Below the pieces are notes generated by a model, which searched no databases, was not told the origin of the DNA, and saw nothing but the letters and a program-made list of their open reading frames with translations. This document shows, in pieces, positions 48,547-57,790 of a DNA stretch of 64,000 bases (position 1 is its first letter; every line of letters starts with the position of its first letter). The position numbers and the translations under genes are program-made. The DNA is taken from the NCBI GenBank assembly GCA_024195585.1, contig SWBL01000111.1, positions 62,001 to 126,000 of the forward strand, written 5' to 3'. Origin of the DNA: Aureobasidium sp. EXF-3400 (taxonomy: Eukaryota > Ascomycota > Dothideomycetes > Dothideales > Saccotheciaceae).

Positions 48547-49323
48547 CTACTTCTCCTCGACCTCTCCGTCCACGGAAGTCAAGCACGAGTCGTCCTTCTC
48601 GTTCTCGGACTCGTTAGCGATATGAGATGAAGAATCATCGTCCTCAACCTCGTCTTCGTCTTCGATCATGCCCGACTCGCTCATCTGCTCGTTTTCCTCC
48701 TCATTCTCGTCCTCATCTCCTCTGGCGATCGAGCGAAGCCACTCCACTTCACCCTCCAACTCTCTGTCAATGTGCTCCATGAGATCCCAGCTGATCAGAT
48801 CCAAGTTGTCGCTCTCGATCCACTGCCTGATTTCCTCTCTGAACTCGCGAAACCACTCCCAGTTTCTTCCGGACCATGAGTTGTTATCATTCTCTGCAGT
48901 TCCCGAAACCTCAATTTCTCCGTCATCATCAATCCAGACTGTGATCTTGCCCGAGGCAAAAACTCCTCCTTCGCCTCCCATGTCGTGGTTGGTTTCGTAG
49001 TCACAAGTGTAACTTCCGAAGTGAGTGATGCCGCTACGCAAGAAGTAGCCGAGAGCATTGGTAGTGTAAATGTCGTAGTCGATGTAGTCTTCGCAGCCGC
49101 CACGTTCAACAACGGCTTCGAACTGCTTGAGGTAGGGGACGAGGAAAAGATCTCGGGTCTCGCGGTTGAAGCGCATAAGGTCTGCGTCAGGGTGTTCATC
49201 TTCGCCGTCGTCGGCGTCGTCTGTGAGAATCTCTTTGATTTTGAAAGATTCTTTTTCAAAGGTGGGTGTGAGGAGGGAGTAGATCATGGTTCTGACCTCG
49301 AGGGGCAGAGTTGAGAACGACAT
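48547..49323 (-). CDS. LPxEVRxxIY-type (F-box-like) hypothetical protein, acidic C-terminus
   Basis: 258 residues. The start MSFSTLPLEVRTMIYSLL matches the short F-box-like opening (LPxE[IV]RxxIYxLL) of a large family expanded in Dothideomycetes. The body is acidic, aromatic-rich (DYIDYDIYTTNALGYF, CDYETNHDMGGEGG, WSGRNWEWFREFREEIRQW). The last 70 residues are almost wholly D/E/S. Function unknown; F-box-like proteins may recruit SCF ligases but no partner is identifiable. The ATG directly abuts an intron acceptor (CCTAG|ATG) belonging to the repeat leader upstream. Confidence 0.75.
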   Translation of the reverse strand: MSFSTLPLEVRTMIYSLLTPTFEKESFKIKEILTDDADDGEDEHPDADLMRFNRETRDLFLVPYLKQFEAVVERGGCEDYIDYDIYTTNALGYFLRSGITHFGSYTCDYETNHDMGGEGGVFASGKITVWIDDDGEIEVSGTAENDNNSWSGRNWEWFREFREEIRQWIESDNLDLISWDLMEHIDRELEGEVEWLRSIARGDEDENEEENEQMSESGMIEDEDEVEDDDSSSHIANESENEKDDSCLTSVDGEVEEK

Positions 49324-49743
49324 CTAGGTTCGTAACATGAGTATGTTGCTTCGTTGGATCGAACGTGTAACTAAAGTACACGTTGACGTGCTTCCGTGGA
49401 CGAACTTACTTTGCGATGATTTGTCTGTTAATGTAGCGGAGAGAAAGAGAAGCGGGCGCAAGAGCTAGGTTAATAACGTAAGCGTGTTGCTTCGTTAGGT
49501 CGAACGTGTAAATAAAATACACGTTGACGTGCTTCCGTGGACGAACTTACTTTGCAATGATTTGAATGTTGTTATAGCGGTGAGCGGAAGACGCGTCCAC
49601 GAAAACTAGGACAACAACGCGAGCAAGTTGCTTCGTTGGATCGAACGTATAAACAGATTACACGTTGAAGTGCTTCCGTGAACAACTTACCTTGCGATGA
49701 TGTAGACGTCGATGTAGAAGAGAGAGAGAGAAAGCGGTCAGGG
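49324..49743 (-). repeat. Three tandem 141-bp repeats, each containing a complete intron, in the 5' leader
   Basis: Copies begin CTAGG at 49324, 49465 and 49606, an exact 141-bp period. Read on the minus strand each copy has a GTAAGT donor and a YCCTAG-type acceptor, giving predicted introns 49324-49409 (86 nt), 49465-49550 (86 nt) and 49606-49690 (85 nt), separated by 55-nt exons without any ATG. Each intron also holds an inverted repeat AACGTGTA...TACACGTT (imperfect in copy 3). The arrangement fits a multi-exon 5' UTR grown by tandem duplication of an exon-intron unit. Confidence 0.75.
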
Positions 49744-49822
49744 AAGCCGAATAAGTAGGGTTCCGTACGGAAGCGAACGGAAGGTAGCGGTCGTTCGTCG
49801 TTGTCGACAAGTAAGTGAACGC

Positions 49823-49886
49823 CTAGTAGTGAAGTGCGTCAGTGGACGATGATGTCGTTGAGGGGTCTCGAGAGTGCTCCACTTAC
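49823..49886 (-). other. Further predicted 5'-leader intron
   Basis: GTAAGT donor at 49886, CTGAC branch-like sequence and CTACTAG acceptor at 49823 on the minus strand, 64 nt. The donor-side flank (…CATCTACATCGACG) resembles the segment just before the donor of the third 141-bp copy, so it appears to be an older member of the same duplication. Confidence 0.45.
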
Positions 49887-49933
49887 ACAAACGTCGATGT
49901 AGATGAGAGAGAGGAATATGGTTCAAGTAGTGG

Positions 49934-49941
49934 TTTATATA
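49934..49941 (-). promoter_or_regulatory. TATA box of the 48547-49323 gene
   Basis: TATATAAA on the minus strand, preceded by GAGAGCCC. The same CGAGAGCCCTATAT arrangement occurs before the paralogue at 57259, supporting a real core promoter. It implies a leader of over 600 nt before splicing. Confidence 0.5.
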
Positions 49942-50345
49942 GGGCTCTCGACGGCAGCAAACAGAAGTTGGCGCTCGACGTCGACGACGAGTAAGTGAAT
50001 GTAGTCGTGAGGACTTTCAGTTATATGATAATGTCGTCGTCGAGACGTCGAGAGTCTGTATGAAGGGATAGAGCCCGAGATTCTTATTAGCGTTGAGCTC
50101 GACGATATTGATTCGAGTAATAACCGAGTGAATGTATACTCGTGAGTAGCGACAACTATATCGCGTCGACGTCGAGAGATTCGGGATAGTAGATGTGAAC
50201 ATAGCTTAGTACTTGACGCTCTATGCTCGAAGATATCCAATATAATAATAGGAGAGTGATGCCTGGACGATGACTTACGTCAATAATATTTTAACAACGT
50301 CGAGGGACCCGAGATAGTAGGAGCGATTAGAATCTGGTACAGATG
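49942..50345. repeat. Degenerate CGTCGACG-rich tandem repeats upstream of the LPxEVR gene
   Basis: Units of roughly 130-150 bp share GTCGACGTCGAGAG and TCGGGATAGTAGA blocks, at about 50030, 50163 and 50297. They are homologous to the repeats at 57351-57790, which stand in the same position before another gene of this family. Palindromic GTCGAC and ACGT cores recur. Confidence 0.6.
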
Positions 50346-51074
50346 CTGGGCACAGTTTCCTTCCTTTGACGTCGAACACTACTGTCGTATCCCTTGCTCC
50401 AATTCGTGAGGAAAATCGTCTCCCTTGCTTTCGGCGTGAGGATGCAGAGACATCCCTTGCTTCTTCTGATTCTGACAAAACCATTTTTCAGGTGCTCCAA
50501 ATCGCATTTTCAGGTCGACAGCTCGTAAGTTCAGAAGGACTCATCAAAAGAAAGAACCACTATAGGTGATAGCGACACACTGGGAGTGGTTGCAGAAGCT
50601 TATATAGATCTTACATGACTACTTGGAACCAGAGGTCGGGGATTGGTCGAAAGAGCAGCGAAGCTCAGTATGTTTTCTAGGTGAGAAATGCGACCGAACT
50701 CTCTCACATTGAGTTTTCGCGAACCTCTTTTGATTTTGACGAACGGGAGTGGTTCTGGAAAGAGAAAACCGTGATATGATTGATTTACAAGCAATTACAG
50801 ACGAGCCGCCGATTCTACTAGTTGTTGGCTCAAACAATGACTTGACAGAATCTTTCTCGTATCCGAGAGCTTCATCACACGTATTGGTAGGATGATTGAC
50901 ATGAAATTTGTACTTTTTCGGTCATGAGATATTTGTGTTTAAGAGACTTGATGTTGATTTACCCGCCCATTTGCTGAAGAGTTTCGAATCTTGGAATGTG
51001 CCTCGAGATGAACAATGACAAGGGAAGAACATGGCACTTCTCTTTTAGATTCTGCATCGGCCGACTGAACCTCA
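50346..51074. other. Intergenic, no gene supported
   Basis: Separates the repeat region from the eight-cysteine gene's 3' end. A 67-codon plus-strand frame at 50366 and others near 50600 show no family resemblance. Possibly decayed coding DNA. Confidence 0.4.
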
Positions 51075-51629
51075 TCACCACTGTAAGGAACACACGATTT
51101 AGTAAATTACTATTCATCGATGTGGAAAGCAAGGAAAGCTGAGAGAAGAGAGGGACAACTTTACCTCACACTTGAACGACCTGAGTCTGCTAGTTGGCGA
51201 CTGTGCAGTGCTGATGCAAGTGTTCTTATACGCAGCGGCTTTTTCCCAAGACTGCAGCGAGCATCCATGGCGTGTATAAAAGGTGCAACGAGCCGGACCT
51301 TCAGGCATGACTGTCACAGACAAGGGCAGCAAGGATGAGTCAGTGCATGGGCCTGAATTCCAACCACCGTTGGTCAACTGCTCGCAACCAACACCGGGCA
51401 TGTCATCGTCGAAGGAAAAGCAATTTCCGTTCGCGGTACCGGAAAGTACGCGGTATGAAGTGAGGCCGTTTGCGTTACAGTCCTGAACGTTGTTGTATGC
51501 AAAGACTAGACATGTTGGAATTAGTTTGAGATCTCATGTGGACTGAGTAGGAAGACACCGACTTTGCCAGGCCGAGACCTGAGAAGCTAGTAGAGTCGTG
51601 CATACTGCCGTCAAGACGTGGGGTCGCAT
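51075..51629 (-). CDS. Small secreted eight-cysteine protein (paralogue A)
   Basis: Three exons: 51563-51629, 51165-51505 and a final two-codon exon 51075-51080, giving 137 residues. Signal peptide MRPHVLTAVCTTLLASQVSA. The mature part holds eight cysteines, enough for four disulfides, with the core YRVLSGTANGNCFSF, DMPGVGCEQLTNGG, GPC and EGPARCTFY. Splicing is supported by its divergent neighbour, whose exon phases and closing FKCEW-stop are the same. No known domain recognised. Small size, signal peptide and paired cysteines are effector-like, but so are many housekeeping surface proteins; function unknown. Confidence 0.8.
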
Positions 51630-52392
51630 GGTGATATATGACAACGAAGGTTGACCGGTGTTGCAATACAAATCGAAGACGATCAAGTCGAAGATGTTAA
51701 TCTGCGTTGGAAGAAAAGATGTGCTCTGGCCTCTTATAGTTCTGCAACCAGCACCGAACGGTCTCCTGGGCAGTGAACATCTAGCATGCCGGCTCGAGTA
51801 TGCTATATCCACTTTCAGTATATGGTCCGTCGGAGGATTTTGCGATTCTCATGAACTATTGATGATTTTACGTGTACTGGTGTTGGTTGATGATCGCCCT
51901 CAGCATAGGTCAATGCGATGCAGACATTAGTAAATTCGCTGCATGTTGTAATATAAAGTCTTGGCTGCTCGGTATAGTCGCTAATTGGCACGCTCGGACG
52001 GTCTAAGCCAACACCATGCTTGATGTTTATATAACGGGTGGACCCAAACACCTCCAGATCAGGATACTCTTCGCCAAATCTCCTGTACAAGAGCCTTGGT
52101 TGTCTGGGCTGTGACCTTGTGTAGCAGATTGAAGTTCCATCGAAGTATGAGGCACTTTGACCATTTTCTCAGATTGGCAACGACGACCCACCTTGATTCG
52201 TATAGCCAGAGATCCTGATCCTACCTCCCATACCGCTGAGCTCTAGATTGTGCATAACATTCATTCACAGCGTGAGTTGTTAAAGCCTGCTTCGCCGCCT
52301 GAATCTCCTACATTTGTATCTTATTCCATTCAATTCTTTCAATTCCTCATCTGACAGAGATCCCTACTTTCACCTTCTCTCGACCATCGGCA
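51630..52392. promoter_or_regulatory. Shared promoter region of the divergent eight-cysteine pair
   Basis: 763 bp between the divergent start codons. A TATAAGAG box on the minus strand at 51731-51739 lies about 100 nt before paralogue A. Pyrimidine-rich sequence (52320-52385) precedes paralogue B. No supported gene lies within. Confidence 0.45.
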
Positions 52393-52939
52393 ATGCGCAA
52401 CATCATTATCAGTATCCTCACAAGCTTCCTAGCCGTAGAGGTCTCGGCTTATGAACGTGAGCAACCTACCCGAAAGATCGGAGGCCCCAACGCTGAGATC
52501 AGCTTCTTACATACAGTGATCATCTACAACAATGTCGGCAACTGCAACGCCAATGAAATGACCGCCTACCGCGTCCTGTCGGGAACAGAAAATGGCCGCT
52601 GTTACACATTCGACAGAGACATGCCTGGGGTTGGCTGCGAGCAATTCACCGATGGAGGCAGCACGAAAGGCCCTTGCACATCGGACTCTTTGATTCCAAG
52701 ATCTGTAGTCATACGCCGTGAGGGCCCTGCGAGATGTTCTTTGTATGAGGCCAACGATTGCGGTCTCGACAAACATGCTGGTTCTTCGAGTGAGCAGGTA
52801 CAATGCATGGGCGAAGATTACGGCCAGATGCTCTTTGGACGTGGTTATTACTCTTTCAAGTGTGAGGTATGTTTAATCCATAACTTCACAATCATTTCAC
52901 AAGTGTGGCTAACTTTATTGCTTGTTGTCAAAGTGGTAA
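52393..52939 (+). CDS. Small secreted eight-cysteine protein (paralogue B)
   Basis: Exons 52393-52456, 52517-52866 and 52934-52939 (TGG TAA) give 139 residues. Signal peptide MRNIIISILTSFLAVEVSAY. Unspliced reading would insert about 20 residues after the signal; removing the GTGAGC...CAG intron aligns SAYELIIYNNV with SAWQIFAYNNV of paralogue A. All eight cysteines are shared: NCNANEMTAYRVLSGT, GRCYTFDRDMPGVGCEQFTD, GPCTSDSL, EGPARCSLYEANDC, and the terminal SFKCEW. Roughly half of mature positions are identical to A. Unknown function; extracellular. Confidence 0.82.
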
Positions 52940-53896
52940 GAATACATTGTCCAGGTCGATAGTTCAATTGGAGTATCATCTCTTCGGATTTGAGATAGAA
53001 ATTGGGATCAGAGTTAAAACTCAAGAACACGATGAACGGTTCTTACGAATTTCGAGTGATGCAATCAGAAGAGGCGAGATGATACAAGTTTGAATTGCGG
53101 TAATAACCATCATCTATCCCATGTGATCAAGCTTTTGCCTAGGACCGGATCTGGTACAGTGTGATGTGGAACAAAGAAAGAGAAAGAACAAAGAGCGAAC
53201 AAAGAAAATCTGGCCTGCACGACCTCGAGAACAGAGGGAAAACCGTCAAAGACCACCGCGTCGAGACCGATTGAGAAACGCTTCCAAAACCATGCAACTG
53301 CAAGTCTTTTGCAAACAGCTCCCGTGCTCCTTCAATTCCATATGCCTGTCGTGCTTGAAAGTGTTCGAAGTTGTCTGGAACTGGCAAAGCTGGGCATTAC
53401 AATCGAGTTGACGTTCGAGGAGAGAAGATGAAGACAAAGAACGTGACGAGATGCTATCATGCTCTCTTTGGATCTGTGACCCAAGTGATTGATCGATCGC
53501 AGATGTTGGTTGAGAAGAGTGTATGTCCAGAGTGTGTGTCAGAGGAAGGCAACTCGATGGCGAATATGGTCGTTTCGTTGGTAGAGCTTTGGTCATGGGT
53601 GCCGTAGTGGGATGCTGCAACAGAAGAAGAGGAAGAAGAAACGAAAAGCCTCCAAGAAACGAAACGTTGTCTGTGAGAGCTCTGTGACCCGAGAAGGTAG
53701 TGTCGAGTTTTGAGTAGAAGAGGACGGTCCGGCGCCTCAATAGGGCGAAAGGGTCATCTCGATGGAAGAGCTTTTGACGACGAGTAAGATGATGTGTTGC
53801 TGCAGAAGAAGAAAAGGCTACAATGACGATTGTGAGAGGATGATTTTGCGTTTGTTGTGATGTGAGACCCAAGAGAGTCGTTCCAATGAGGGTGCA
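52940..53896. other. Intergenic between paralogue B and the MKTF gene 1
   Basis: Convergent 3' flanks. A 208-codon minus-strand frame (53246-53872) is low-complexity and unsupported. A CTCTGTGACCCGAG motif near 53680 recurs near 55006 downstream of the other MKTF paralogue, so the duplicated block seems to include 3' flank. Confidence 0.45.
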
Positions 53897-54340
53897 TCAT
53901 TTGTTGTCGCGGACTTCGCTGGTGATGGTCACAAAGTCTTCGCAGCGGGGTTGTTGGTAGTGAGTCGCGTCGTCAGGGGTAGTCGTGGTGGTAGTGACAG
54001 GCTCAGGGCATGAGACAGTAGGGCCAGGTGAGTCAACTTCAACGATGTCGGGGTAGATTTCAAACCAGAGGCCATTGCGGCCGCTCTGGGGCCAAAAAAT
54101 GGCGCGCAGTGATCTCTGAGGGCGAGTAGTGCGGATAGGAGCAGGTTCTTGCTTGCCTCCATTGGTCTGGATAGGTCTTGCTGAGTGGCGGATGTTGACT
54201 TTGATGCTGCCATCTAGAACGATGCTCTCGCAGCGGAAGTTGATACGGGGGACGTCGACGGTATTGCGTCCAGGAGAGTTGGCGGCGGTCAGCTTCTCAT
54301 TGAGAACGCGAAGTCTTGGATCGACAGCAAAGGTCTTCAT
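53897..54340 (-). CDS. MKTF-family small protein 1 (unknown family)
   Basis: 147 residues, intronless, no signal peptide or membrane helix. It opens MKTFAVDPRLRVLNEKLTAA and continues RINFRCES, IRTTRPQRSLRAIFWPQSGR and FEIYPDIVEVDSPG. The neighbour at 55187 aligns across the same blocks. A Thr-rich stretch near residue 118 and a divergent C-terminus follow. I recognise no domain. Likely intracellular. Conservation between two diverged tandem copies supports that both are real genes. Confidence 0.72.
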   Translation of the reverse strand: MKTFAVDPRLRVLNEKLTAANSPGRNTVDVPRINFRCESIVLDGSIKVNIRHSARPIQTNGGKQEPAPIRTTRPQRSLRAIFWPQSGRNGLWFEIYPDIVEVDSPGPTVSCPEPVTTTTTTPDDATHYQQPRCEDFVTITSEVRDNK

Positions 54341-55186
54341 GATGGTTGATCGTGGTTTGATGTTGATGGTGTGTAAGTAAGGAAGGCAGATAGGGACGCG
54401 TGTTTGGAGTGCGCGTATGTGGTTTGTGTGCGAGACGGGAAAAACACGAGACGGAAAATCTCACAAACAAACAACTTCTCGAGTGCCGAGCCCGGTCTGA
54501 GGCTACTTCCATCTGACGATTGATTCTGTAATCTGGACGATGAGATGAGTTGATATCTAGCTAATTTCACACCCTTCTACAAAACTTCTCCCATCAGCTC
54601 CGCACTAGAACACAAGAAAAAGAAGAAACAAGACAAAAGCAAAGAGATGAACAAAGAGTTGGCATGATTGACTATGCTAACCACTATTCCATCGTGGTCT
54701 GATTACTGCAAGACGCGATCGAAGAAAGAAAACAAAACCAATTCAGAAACACCCCGATTCCCTCCAGCTGCAAGTTCATAGCATGTAACTCCCAAACTCC
54801 TGATCCCCTTCCGCCATCCCTGAAACTGTTTGTCATTACCAGCAAGAGGATTGTTCTGAGACACCAAGAAGGTGATGCTTGAAAGTCTCTTGATGAAGAA
54901 CCAGGTCGCTGCTGTGATAGTACACTGCTGGTGATGAGTGTTGTTGTGTCTATATGTAAGAAGAAGCCGAACGCTATGAGAGATTGTTGTGACGTCTGCG
55001 CTTCTGTGACCCGAGTAAGTTGTTCTGTCGGTAGAAGGAAAGGGGTGTGTTATACGTACTCAGAAAATGTGTTGTAAAAGAACGCAGAACTGTGCCTTGA
55101 CCCAAGAATCAAGTCGTCAAGTGTTGTAGATGGATGCGTCAATGGTTGCAGACCCGATTGACGACCCAGGGTGCGTGTTTTGAGAG
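54341..55186. promoter_or_regulatory. Promoter of MKTF gene 1 and 3' flank of MKTF gene 2
   Basis: A CTCGAGTGCCGAGCC element at 54478-54492 lies 138 nt upstream of the 54340 start codon. Its counterpart before MKTF gene 2 (55731-55745) is at 140 nt. The rest is A-rich with no supported gene. Confidence 0.5.
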
Positions 55187-55591
55187 TTACTGGATCAGCC
55201 AAAACTTGCCGCCACCGTTGGGAATGTCCTGATCAAAGACAAGGCCAGCCTCGAACTCAGCGTAGGAGGCTGGATCAATCTCCTTGATCTTGGGGTAGTG
55301 TCCACCGTGCTGATGGCCGATCTTGTTTGGGTCAGGCGTGAAAATGACATTGACAACGCGGCGAATGGGAGTAGTGTCGTTGGGGTTGTAGTCGTCCATG
55401 CCTCTGTGAGCTTCGGCCAGAGCAGTAGGGAGACGAATGGGGACGAGGAACTTGCCGTAAACGAAGGTCTTAAAGGTTGCCTTGCAAAGGAAGTTGATTA
55501 CAGGCTTTTCCATGGTGGTAGGTTCGGTGGTGTTGGCGGCCAGCTTCTTGTTGAGGGCAGCCAGTCTGGGTTCAACGACGAAGGTCTTCAT
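55187..55591 (-). CDS. MKTF-family small protein 2 (unknown family)
   Basis: 134 residues, intronless, paralogue of the gene at 53897-54340, same strand, 846 bp away. Shared blocks: MKTFVVEPRLAALNKKL, VINFLCKA, TTPIRRVVNVIFTPDPNK, HYPKIKEIDPASYAEF. It ends GGGKFWLIQ, unlike gene 1. No signal peptide, membrane helix or recognised domain. Upstream element CTCGAGCGCCGAGCC is shared with gene 1. Function unknown. Confidence 0.72.
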   Translation of the reverse strand: MKTFVVEPRLAALNKKLAANTTEPTTMEKPVINFLCKATFKTFVYGKFLVPIRLPTALAEAHRGMDDYNPNDTTPIRRVVNVIFTPDPNKIGHQHGGHYPKIKEIDPASYAEFEAGLVFDQDIPNGGGKFWLIQ

Positions 55592-55730
55592 GGTCAGGAT
55601 GGCTGATGATGTTTGATGGAGTGTAGATGTTCAGGGGTTGGAAGGGTGAAGACGCGTGAGTGGTGCGCGTGAGCGTTGTTGGGGACGTGAGAGGAAGACG
55701 AGACGAGATGAAGAGACGCACAAACGACTA

Positions 55731-55745
55731 CTCGAGCGCCGAGCC
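55731..55745 (-). promoter_or_regulatory. GGCTCGGCRCTCGAG element shared by both MKTF genes
   Basis: 15-bp block identical to that at 54478-54492 apart from one base, at nearly the same distance (140 versus 138 nt) before the start codon. Surrounding promoter DNA is much less similar, suggesting selection or recent common origin. Confidence 0.5.
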
Positions 55746-56139
55746 GATCTGCCAATGCCGCACCCGGGTACCAACGTAGTAGATCCTGTCTTCTAGTCAC
55801 GTCAAATCAAATAAAAAAAGACCTCTGTAAGTGTCTAGTGATCTATCAGCGGTCTTGTTGTCCAAGTCGGACGATCTTGCGGTCTGTTTTGGGGAAGAAC
55901 ACTCTGTCATGAGCATGCTTTCGGCCGGGTATATTACACGAACTCAGAACTCTTCACGAGAGACTACATTATGACGCTTGTGATTTTGATTAGGTTCTTG
56001 AATACCGTCAGTGTCTGGAAAACCTCAAATGAACTGCCATCTCAAGACATCTCTTTCTCCGACCCCTTGGACTCCGCGACTTCGACCCCGACCCCTGAAC
56101 GAGAGAGAGAAAAGAAAATGAGAAAAACCCAGTGCTGTT

Positions 56140-56445
56140 AAACCTGCTATGCTCTGGTAAAGAGTCTTGCATGCCATCCGCTGACTTTTTGTGATTGTTT
56201 GATATTGTGTTCGCTGCTCCGAAAGAAAAAACCGCCCCTGGGTATCTGGCTGTCTGCGGAGCCACCGCTGTTGAAGAGAAACTCAAATGACCAAAGACCT
56301 ACCATATCCTGGTAGGGTATCGTGCATCTCGTCCGCTAGCAATTCCCCCTGATGATGTTATGCTCGCTGCTCCAAAAAGAAAACCACCCCTGGGTATCTG
56401 GCTGTCTGCGGAGCCACCGCTGCTGGAAAGAAGCTTGAATGATTG
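56140..56445. repeat. Direct repeat with 153-bp period
   Basis: A 33-bp core starting CTGGGTATCTGGCTGTCTGC is identical in two copies; the surrounding CGCTGCTCC-A/G-AAAG block starts at 56212 and 56365. The preceding ~60 bp also align with substitutions (…CCTGGTA…TGCAT…TCCGCT…). A further decayed copy may lie just before. No gene lies in the repeat; a 92-codon frame over copy 1 has no support. Confidence 0.65.
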
Positions 56446-56566
56446 AGGTCTTGACGAGACACTGCAAAGTAGTTCGTGATGAACCTAGGGAGAAGAGGGA
56501 GTCAGTTGAACTGTCGTAGTACGAGTCAAAGGAAAGGGCGACTAACCTTTGCGAGCTGTCGAATGC

Positions 56567-57259
56567 TCAAGGTCCGTATGAGGGACGGGGTCTGCTATTT
56601 CTCTTTCTTCTCTCGAAGTTGGTCTTGAACCACTCCATGTGATGGTCAATACAATCCAGGATGATTCTGAACTCGTCGACGCCCATGCCACCAGTACCGT
56701 TGGTCTTGATGCACTCCATCAGGTTCTCCTCAATGTCTTCCACCATGGTGACGCCGACCCGTAAACAGTATGCCTCGTGACGATGATCGACGAGGTGGGT
56801 GCTAAGAGACTCCATGCCTCCTTTGAGCTCCCTGATAGTGACTTCCTCATTCTCAGCCACATCGATCTGTATCTCGTAGTTGTGTTTGGCGACAATACGG
56901 TGGATGATTTCGACGCGGCGGAAGTGGGCGCTGCTGTCCTTGCCGACGCTCTCTAGCCATTTGAAGGCTTCTTCGCGAAGGTCGTGCTGTATGGTGGTAT
57001 CGATGATCAAAAGACAGTTGCTGAAATACACGGGCATCAGCTCGGATGCGATTGTTGAACAGGAATCCATCAAGGCGACAGGGGCTTGTGGGCTCTTCCA
57101 GGCCGGACTGAGAAGGCCAATGTTGACTGATGAGTTGGTGCGGTTACGGGTTAGGAGCTGGTAAATTTCGTACCTGATCTCCTTAGGAAGATCAAGGAAT
57201 CCGGTTGCGGGAGTCTGGCATGATGGATCTGCGATAGGGATGACCAAGGGTTGAGACAT
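56567..57259 (-). CDS. LPxEIRxxIY-type (F-box-like) hypothetical protein
   Basis: 230 residues from MSQPLVIPIADPSC (57259); an in-frame ATG at 57340 lies before the probable TATA box, so I reject it. Near residue 20 is FLDLPKEIRYEIYQLL, the family signature, followed by LMDSCSTIASELMPVYFSNC, a hydrophobic-aromatic block typical of these proteins. The rest is mixed helical with no catalytic motif; basic tail ERRKRNSRPRP. Shares promoter organisation and upstream repeats with the gene at 48547-49323. Function unknown. Confidence 0.75.
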   Translation of the reverse strand: MSQPLVIPIADPSCQTPATGFLDLPKEIRYEIYQLLTRNRTNSSVNIGLLSPAWKSPQAPVALMDSCSTIASELMPVYFSNCLLIIDTTIQHDLREEAFKWLESVGKDSSAHFRRVEIIHRIVAKHNYEIQIDVAENEEVTIRELKGGMESLSTHLVDHRHEAYCLRVGVTMVEDIEENLMECIKTNGTGGMGVDEFRIILDCIDHHMEWFKTNFERRKRNSRPRPSYGP

Positions 57260-57342
57260 GGTGCAAGGTGTCACTCGCGAGAGGGGCAGTCGCGTATGTC
57301 TTAGTAGGGAGAAGGGAGAGAGAGGAGGTTGTGGAAGCAACT

Positions 57343-57350
57343 CATATAGG
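57343..57350 (-). promoter_or_regulatory. TATA-like box of the 56567-57259 gene
   Basis: CCTATATG on the minus strand, about 85 nt upstream of the ATG and preceded by CGAGAGCC, the same arrangement as at 49934 before the paralogous gene. Confidence 0.45.
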
Positions 57351-57790
57351 GCTCTCGTCGATGTCGAATGATAGTCGACGCTCGATCGTCGACGAGGGTC
57401 AAGTGAGCGTCTCGTGAGTAGTGTCGATCACGTCGACGACGTCGAAGTAATCGGGATAGTAGAAGTGAGTACGACCCGGTATTCGACGTCAAAGGAAGAC
57501 AATGTTCGACCGTCGATGAGAGTCGAAGGTTAAGGGAGCATCTTACCGTAAGCAAACTCAATCATACTACAAGAACGAAGTCGACGACGTCGAAGTGGTC
57601 GAGATAGTGTAAGTGAGTAGAACCCGGTACTCGTACTCGACGTCGAATAGAGGACGATAGTCGACTGTCGACGAGGACTAAGTAAGTGTCTTCTCGTGGA
57701 AAAAGTCAGTTACATTACAACGGCGTCGATGTGTCTGGGATAGTATCAACAAGTATAGCCCAGTATTCGTATTCGAAGTTCGGCGTACTG
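57351..57790. repeat. Degenerate CGTCGACG-rich tandem repeats upstream of second LPxEIR gene
   Basis: Two to three units of about 150 bp share GTCGACGACGTCGAAGT, [TC]CG[GA]GATAGT, GAGTA-GACCCGGTA and CGACGTC blocks (from about 57436, 57579 and 57727). They are homologous to the region 49942-50345, including the joining TATAGGGCTCTCG. Confidence 0.6.

Noticed and set aside
53246..53872. 208-codon minus-strand frame
   Set aside because: Low-complexity Ser/Leu/Thr content, no signal or motif, no paralogue despite lying in a duplicated block.
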